A DNA stretch of 38,541 bases from an uncultured Lachnospiraceae bacterium (GTDB lineage: Bacteria > Bacillota > Clostridia > Lachnospirales > Lachnospiraceae), in assembly GCA_947630875.1 (NCBI GenBank), contig CANRJG010000020.1:1-38541 (forward strand), given 5' to 3'. Under the pieces are notes generated by a model. It saw only the letters and a list, made by a program, of their open reading frames with translations. It was not told the DNA's origin and ran no database searches. Below, one piece after another: positions 35,024 through 38,541 of the stretch (the stretch's first letter is position 1; each line of letters starts with the position of its first letter). A program made the position numbers and the translations under genes.

Positions 35024-35770
35024 ATGAATTGGGTGGCTCCGATTAGAGATGAAGAAACACTGAATGCATTTCGGAAAGCACTGAGACGGTATGGAGACAA
35101 ATATTATATCATGTTCGAAATCGGTATCGGTACAGGAATGCAGCTGATGGATATCCTGAAGCTTCACATTGGCGATATCCGTGACAAGGACGGTCTGACA
35201 GGTTATATCGGCGTCCATAGATATCCTGTTGAAATGACATTTTCCGATGAACTGAAAGAAATCATTGCCGAATATGTCAAAGACAAGAGGGACGACGATG
35301 TGCTGGTAACTGGTTTTGAAAAATCCAAGGCCATGGTTTCCAGAGAGCAGGTTTACCGGGTCTTCAAGAGTGCGGGCCGGGAAGTAGGACTTTCTTCCAT
35401 CGGCGCACAGACGATGCGGAAGACTTTTGCCTGGAATCATTACAAAGAGCACAACGATATTCAGTATCTGCAGGAACTCTTTTCTCATGCAACGCCGTCA
35501 ATTACATACCGGTTTATCGGTGAAAAACCGAATCTGGAAATCGTTTTCAAAAAACAGACGGCGGAGGAAAATTCTCTTTCCAGAAGACTGCTTTACAAAG
35601 ACAGGAACGGTGAGAAGCGCATCGATGCGATTATTGATCTGATGTCGGAAATCAAAGATGGTCTGAACGATCCGGTGAATCCGGACGTTTATTACGGTCA
35701 GGTGGATACGCTGCTGAAGGAACTGGAATCGGTAATCAACAACTACAAGAGCGAAAGAGACGCGATGTAA
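35024..35770 (+). CDS. Tyrosine-recombinase-fold protein lacking catalytic residues
   Basis: The fold is that of the short Firmicutes integrase family in which the catalytic domain reads GINTGLRISD ... THTLRKTF ... SVTLRYIG. This gene reads GIGTGMQLMD (Arg to Gln40), GAQTMRKTFAW (His to Gln129, Arg132 kept) and FSHATPSITYRFIG (His155 kept, the nucleophile Tyr replaced by Phe164). There is another Tyr at 162, two residues early. A C-terminal extension of about 80 residues follows, helical and acidic. I start at the ATG at 35024, seven bases after AGGAGG. It is probably a domesticated DNA-binding protein. It is three bases from trmB and has its own promoter. Confidence 0.8.
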   Translation: MNWVAPIRDEETLNAFRKALRRYGDKYYIMFEIGIGTGMQLMDILKLHIGDIRDKDGLTGYIGVHRYPVEMTFSDELKEIIAEYVKDKRDDDVLVTGFEKSKAMVSREQVYRVFKSAGREVGLSSIGAQTMRKTFAWNHYKEHNDIQYLQELFSHATPSITYRFIGEKPNLEIVFKKQTAEENSLSRRLLYKDRNGEKRIDAIIDLMSEIKDGLNDPVNPDVYYGQVDTLLKELESVINNYKSERDAM

Positions 35771-35773
35771 TAT

Positions 35774-36421
35774 ATGCGGCTTAGAAATATCAAAGGTTCC
35801 CGGGAGACCATCGCAGCCAGCTCCTTTGCCGTCTGTGAAGAAGCGCTTGCCGCTTACAAGGGCAGATGGCGGACACGATTCGGCGGCAGACGTCTTTTCG
35901 TGGAAATTGGTATGGGAAAAGGCCGGTTTATCATGGAACTTGCCAGACAAAATCCGCAGGATCTGTTTATCGGCATCGAGAAGTATTCCAGTGTGCTGCT
36001 GCGGGCGATCCAGAAGCAGGAGACAGAGCAATTGCCCAATCTTGTTCTGGTACGCATGGATGCGGAAAAGATTGCGGACGCCTTTGCGGAAGGCGAGATC
36101 GATGGAATTTATCTGAATTTCTCCGATCCCTGGCCCAAAGACCGGCACGCCCACCGGCGGCTGACCTCTGTCAGATTTCTGGAGCGATACCGGCCGCTGC
36201 TTGGCAGAGCTGCGGTCATTGAATTTAAGACAGACAATGCGGCATTGTTTCAGTTTTCACTGGAGCAAATCACGGAAAGCGGATGGAAGCTGCTGTACTC
36301 CACCGAGGATCTGCACCGGGATGCACGTCTGATGGAACAGAACATCATGACGGAGTATGAGGAAAAGTTCTCTTCTCTGGGACATCCCATTTATAAATGT
36401 GCATTTACGAAAGATGTTTAA
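35774..36421 (+). CDS. trmB: tRNA (guanine46-N7)-methyltransferase
   Basis: TrmB forms m7G46 in the variable loop of tRNA using S-adenosylmethionine. The SAM motif EIGMGKG is at residues 44-50 and the family signature NFSDPWPKDRHAHRRL is at 115-130. It has 215 residues, full length. The start is three bases after the stop of the recombinase-like gene and has only a weak ribosome-binding site, so it is probably translationally coupled. A terminator follows. Confidence 0.96.
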   Translation: MRLRNIKGSRETIAASSFAVCEEALAAYKGRWRTRFGGRRLFVEIGMGKGRFIMELARQNPQDLFIGIEKYSSVLLRAIQKQETEQLPNLVLVRMDAEKIADAFAEGEIDGIYLNFSDPWPKDRHAHRRLTSVRFLERYRPLLGRAAVIEFKTDNAALFQFSLEQITESGWKLLYSTEDLHRDARLMEQNIMTEYEEKFSSLGHPIYKCAFTKDV

Positions 36422-36425
36422 AAAT

Positions 36426-36467
36426 ACGGCGAACAGGTCTATAGAACCGGTTCGCCGTGTTTTTTTC
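36426..36467 (+). terminator. Terminator after trmB
   Basis: ACGGCGAAC (36426-36434) pairs with GTTCGCCGT (36450-36458), followed by GTTTTTTTT. The 3' end of the convergent MATE gene lies within this hairpin. Confidence 0.85.
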
Positions 36468-37794
36468 GTTTGCATTTTCCTTCCAGCAGGACATAAAGCA
36501 GTGTATAGACGGCCATGATACCTGAAACGAAGGGAGCGATTTTACCCAGCATACGTAAGTCGTCTGCAAAGTGATGTCCGGCATACCAGACCAGCGGAAT
36601 CCGCAGAAACAAGGCGCCAAAGGAGCTGCTTAACATGGTCCATAAGGTTTTCTGTTTGCCGTTCAGATAGCCGTTCAGGCAGAACACAAAGGTAACCATG
36701 ACGTAGTCAAAGCTGCAGGAACGAAAGAAAGGGATACCGGCAGCAATGATGTCTTTATCGTCGGAAAAAACACCGATCATGGAAGCCGGAGAGACCTGCG
36801 CCCAGATCAGAAAGCAGGCCGCGATGGAAAGGGCGATGCCCAGACCATACCAGAGGGATTTCCGGGCCCGTGCCGGTTTGCCTGCGCCGATATTTTGCGC
36901 CGTGATGGCGGCCAGCGCGCCTGCCATTGCAGTGGCGGGCAGCATGGCAAAGACGTCATATTTGCTGCTGATACCTACGACGGCCGCAGCGGCCACGCCG
37001 CAATTGTTCATCACGGCCATCAGATACAGAAAAGAAATCCGGATCAGCAGTTCCTGAAACGAAATCGGAATGCCGGTGACGGCCAGTTCCTTTGCGATGG
37101 AGAGCACCGGCCGGAAGCTTTTCAGACGAAAATCAAAGATAAATCTTTTGATTTTCAGATAAATCACGGCGGAAAACATACTGACGCCCTGAGAAATAAT
37201 GGTGGCCAGGGCAGTTCCAGCCACATCCAGCTGCAGAAATTTTACAAAAATGTAATCCAGCACAATATTGATGATACAGGCGAGACCCACAAAGAGCATG
37301 GGCCGGACGGAATCGCCGTAGCCCCGCAGGATGGCGCTGATGGCGTTGTAGCCGCAGATAAAGAAAATGCCAAGACTGCAGATCTGTACATAAGTGACTG
37401 TCAGCCCAAAGGAAGGCGCCGGGGTCTGCAGCAACCGCAGCAGCGGTTCTTTGACCAGCAGCATTACCGCCGTCAGCAGCAGGGCAAAACCCGCAAACAG
37501 GGTCAGGGTGGTGCCGATGGTCTCTTTGACCCGTTTCATATCCTGCTTGCCGGTGTACTGGCCGATCAAAATCGTGCTGCCAAGGGTAAAGCCGGTGATC
37601 AGGCTGGTGATGATCTGCGTCACCTGGGTGCCGGTGGAAACCGCAGCCACGCTTTCCGCGCTGCAGAATTTGCCGATGACAAACAAATCCACCGCACCGT
37701 AGAGGGATTGTAGGATATTTGCAACGAAAAAAGGAAATGCGAATTTCAGAAGGACTTTTAAAATGCTGCCTTCTGTAATGTTCATTGATTTCAT
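36439..37794 (-). CDS. MATE family efflux transporter
   Basis: This is a MatE-type cation-coupled multidrug or metabolite exporter with about 12 transmembrane segments in two halves. The N-terminus MNITEGSILKVLLKFAFPFF is characteristic. I place the start at the ATG at 37794, with AAAGGAT upstream, giving 451 residues; an ATG at 37827 adds 11 residues but lacks a ribosome-binding site. Motifs such as YGAVDLFVIGKF and GYNAISAILRGYGDS match the family. The substrate cannot be assigned. It is convergent with trmB and ends in the shared terminator. Confidence 0.92.
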   Translation of the reverse strand: MKSMNITEGSILKVLLKFAFPFFVANILQSLYGAVDLFVIGKFCSAESVAAVSTGTQVTQIITSLITGFTLGSTILIGQYTGKQDMKRVKETIGTTLTLFAGFALLLTAVMLLVKEPLLRLLQTPAPSFGLTVTYVQICSLGIFFICGYNAISAILRGYGDSVRPMLFVGLACIINIVLDYIFVKFLQLDVAGTALATIISQGVSMFSAVIYLKIKRFIFDFRLKSFRPVLSIAKELAVTGIPISFQELLIRISFLYLMAVMNNCGVAAAAVVGISSKYDVFAMLPATAMAGALAAITAQNIGAGKPARARKSLWYGLGIALSIAACFLIWAQVSPASMIGVFSDDKDIIAAGIPFFRSCSFDYVMVTFVFCLNGYLNGKQKTLWTMLSSSFGALFLRIPLVWYAGHHFADDLRMLGKIAPFVSGIMAVYTLLYVLLEGKCKRKKHGEPVL

Positions 37795-37947
37795 ATATAG
37801 ATCCTTTGTATAATACATTTCAGCCATGCCGTTTGGGATTCATTGTACCACAAAGCAGCGTAAGATTGTAGCTTTTTCTTTTCTGTTTTGGCAGAATATA
37901 AGCCGCTGCCTGCATATACTGATAAAAACGGAAAAGAGAGAAGCAAA

Positions 37948-38103
37948 ATGGGCGGGAAAATGGAACGGAACCTGCATCGAAAGATCTGGCAGTGTAAACA
38001 AAATCCCCTGTTTCACCGGCTATGTACCTGTCTGAAAGAAGCCAATCGGGCATTGAATCAAAAAAAGTGCGGAAAAAAAAGGAAAAAGAACAAAGAAATA
38101 TAA
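37948..38103 (+). CDS. Possible 51-residue basic protein (uncertain)
   Basis: The 382-base gap from the MATE start to tRNA-Lys holds little else. This short frame starts at ATG 37948 with AAAGAGAG about six bases upstream. It has 51 codons, five Cys and many Lys/Arg, and ends in a poly-Lys tail. No family is recognised. It may be non-coding: the AT-rich end could create the lysines by chance. Confidence 0.25.
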   Translation: MGGKMERNLHRKIWQCKQNPLFHRLCTCLKEANRALNQKKCGKKRKKNKEI

Positions 38104-38110
38104 AAAAAGC

Positions 38111-38139
38111 TTGCATTTTATAATAGGTTGAGATATAAT
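38111..38139 (+). promoter_or_regulatory. Promoter for the tRNA genes
   Basis: TTGCAT (38111-38116), 17 bases, then TATAAT (38134-38139), 37 bases before tRNA-Lys. Confidence 0.8.
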
Positions 38140-38176
38140 AAATTTTGCGTCGAACAAAACGCTGAATTTAATACAT

Positions 38177-38249
38177 GCTTCTCTAGCTCATTTGGTAGAG
38201 CACCTGACTCTTAATCAGGGTGTGCACGGTTCGAGCCCGTGGAGGAGCA
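38177..38249 (+). tRNA. tRNA-Lys (anticodon CUU)
   Basis: Cloverleaf of 73 bases: acceptor arms GCTTCTC and GAGGAGC (one G-T pair), anticodon stem CCTGA/TCAGG with loop CTCTTAA, and T arm CACGG/CCGTG with TTCGAGC. The anticodon CTT reads AAG (Lys). CCA is not encoded. Confidence 0.95.
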
Positions 38250-38251
38250 CT

Positions 38252-38301
38252 AAAGCACTGATTTTGGAGACGGACGAGCTTTGGGGTTGGTGCTTTCTTT
38301 T
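38252..38301 (+). terminator. Possible stem-loop between the two tRNA genes
   Basis: AAAGCAC (38252-38258) pairs with GTGCTTT (38290-38296), followed by CTTTTTC. The loop is 31 bases, so it is a weak terminator candidate; it may instead be processed as a tRNA spacer. Confidence 0.35.
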
Positions 38302-38309
38302 TCAAAAGA

Positions 38310-38383
38310 CGATGCGTGGCTCAGTTTGGTAGAGCGCTGCGTTCGGGACGCAGAGGTCGCAGGTTCAAATCCTGTCGCATCGA
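38310..38383 (+). tRNA. tRNA-Pro (anticodon CGG)
   Basis: Cloverleaf of 74 bases: acceptor arms CGATGCG and CGCATCG, anticodon stem CTGCG/CGCAG with loop TTCGGGA, and T arm with GGTTCAAATCC. The anticodon CGG reads CCG (Pro). CCA is not encoded. Confidence 0.95.
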
Positions 38384-38391
38384 TGATACGC

Positions 38392-38455
38392 CGGCAATCC
38401 GCACATGGATTGCCGACGATGCTTTTCGGAGAAAATCTGCGGTTATGGCCGCAGA
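38392..38455. repeat. Two hairpins downstream of tRNA-Pro
   Basis: CGGCAATCC/GGATTGCCG (38392-38415) and TCTGCGG/CCGCAGA (38436-38455). Neither has a T-run, so they may shape the 3' end of the tRNA transcript rather than terminate it. The rest of the window, to 38541, is AT-rich and shows no gene. Confidence 0.4.
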
Positions 38456-38541
38456 GAGAACAAAAAAGTCCAGCGGTGATATGTCAAGTATAAATTAAAA
38501 TTATTTTTGAGCTATTTTCATATCATTTTCTGAAAAAAGGG

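Overview
The window is an origin-of-replication neighbourhood of a Gram-positive Clostridia chromosome, most likely Lachnospiraceae. The evidence is the gene order (gyrA-gyrB-recF-yaaA-dnaN-dnaA | rpmH-rnpA-yidD-yidC-jag-mnmE-mnmG-rsmG ... parA-parB), the parS sites, DnaA boxes of the TTTTCCACA/TTATCCACA type, and family members (DUF3881, DUF4446, YczE/DUF6198-like, DUF5685) that I associate with this group. The taxonomic call is inference.

Left arm (1-8690, all minus strand): gyrA, gyrB, recF, yaaA, dnaN and dnaA, co-directional with a leftward fork. gyrB is split by a frameshift that falls in the QTK loop of its ATPase site. The dnaN-dnaA gap (7030-7355) holds DnaA boxes, a GC spacer, DnaA-trio-like triplets and an AT-rich stretch, the layout of a bacterial unwinding element. 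The dnaA-rpmH gap (8691-9172) holds a second DnaA-box cluster and two divergent promoters.

Right arm, first part (9173-16251, plus): ribosomal protein L34, RNase P protein, membrane insertion factors, the RNA-binding protein Jag/KhpB, tRNA modification GTPase MnmE with partner MnmG, and the 16S rRNA methylase RsmG.

Accessory segment (16252-25750): a D-2-hydroxyacid dehydrogenase, then seven genes on the minus strand, head-on to the rightward fork, placed between rsmG and parAB. Its core is a tightly coupled trio: a TerB-N/TerB-C protein, a BREX-type P-loop ATPase and a DEVH-box helicase. This is the gene content of the Shango anti-phage system. It has its own promoter and a LexA-like palindrome upstream. 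A J-domain protein, a DUF5685 protein, a membrane zinc-ribbon protein and an alpha/beta hydrolase lie upstream, together with two repeat-like elements, one of which recurs beside gyrA.

Right arm, second part (25913-36421, plus): a coiled-coil protein of unknown family, two perfect parS sites, parA, parB, a DUF4446 protein, serS, a DUF3881 protein, a YczE-like membrane protein, a DEDDh exonuclease, a coupled pair of UroD-superfamily proteins with zinc-methyltransferase signatures, a tyrosine-recombinase-fold protein that seems to have lost its catalytic residues, and trmB. A MATE transporter (minus) and genes for tRNA-Lys(CUU) and tRNA-Pro(CGG) close the window.

All comparisons were made by eye; no database search or alignment was run.
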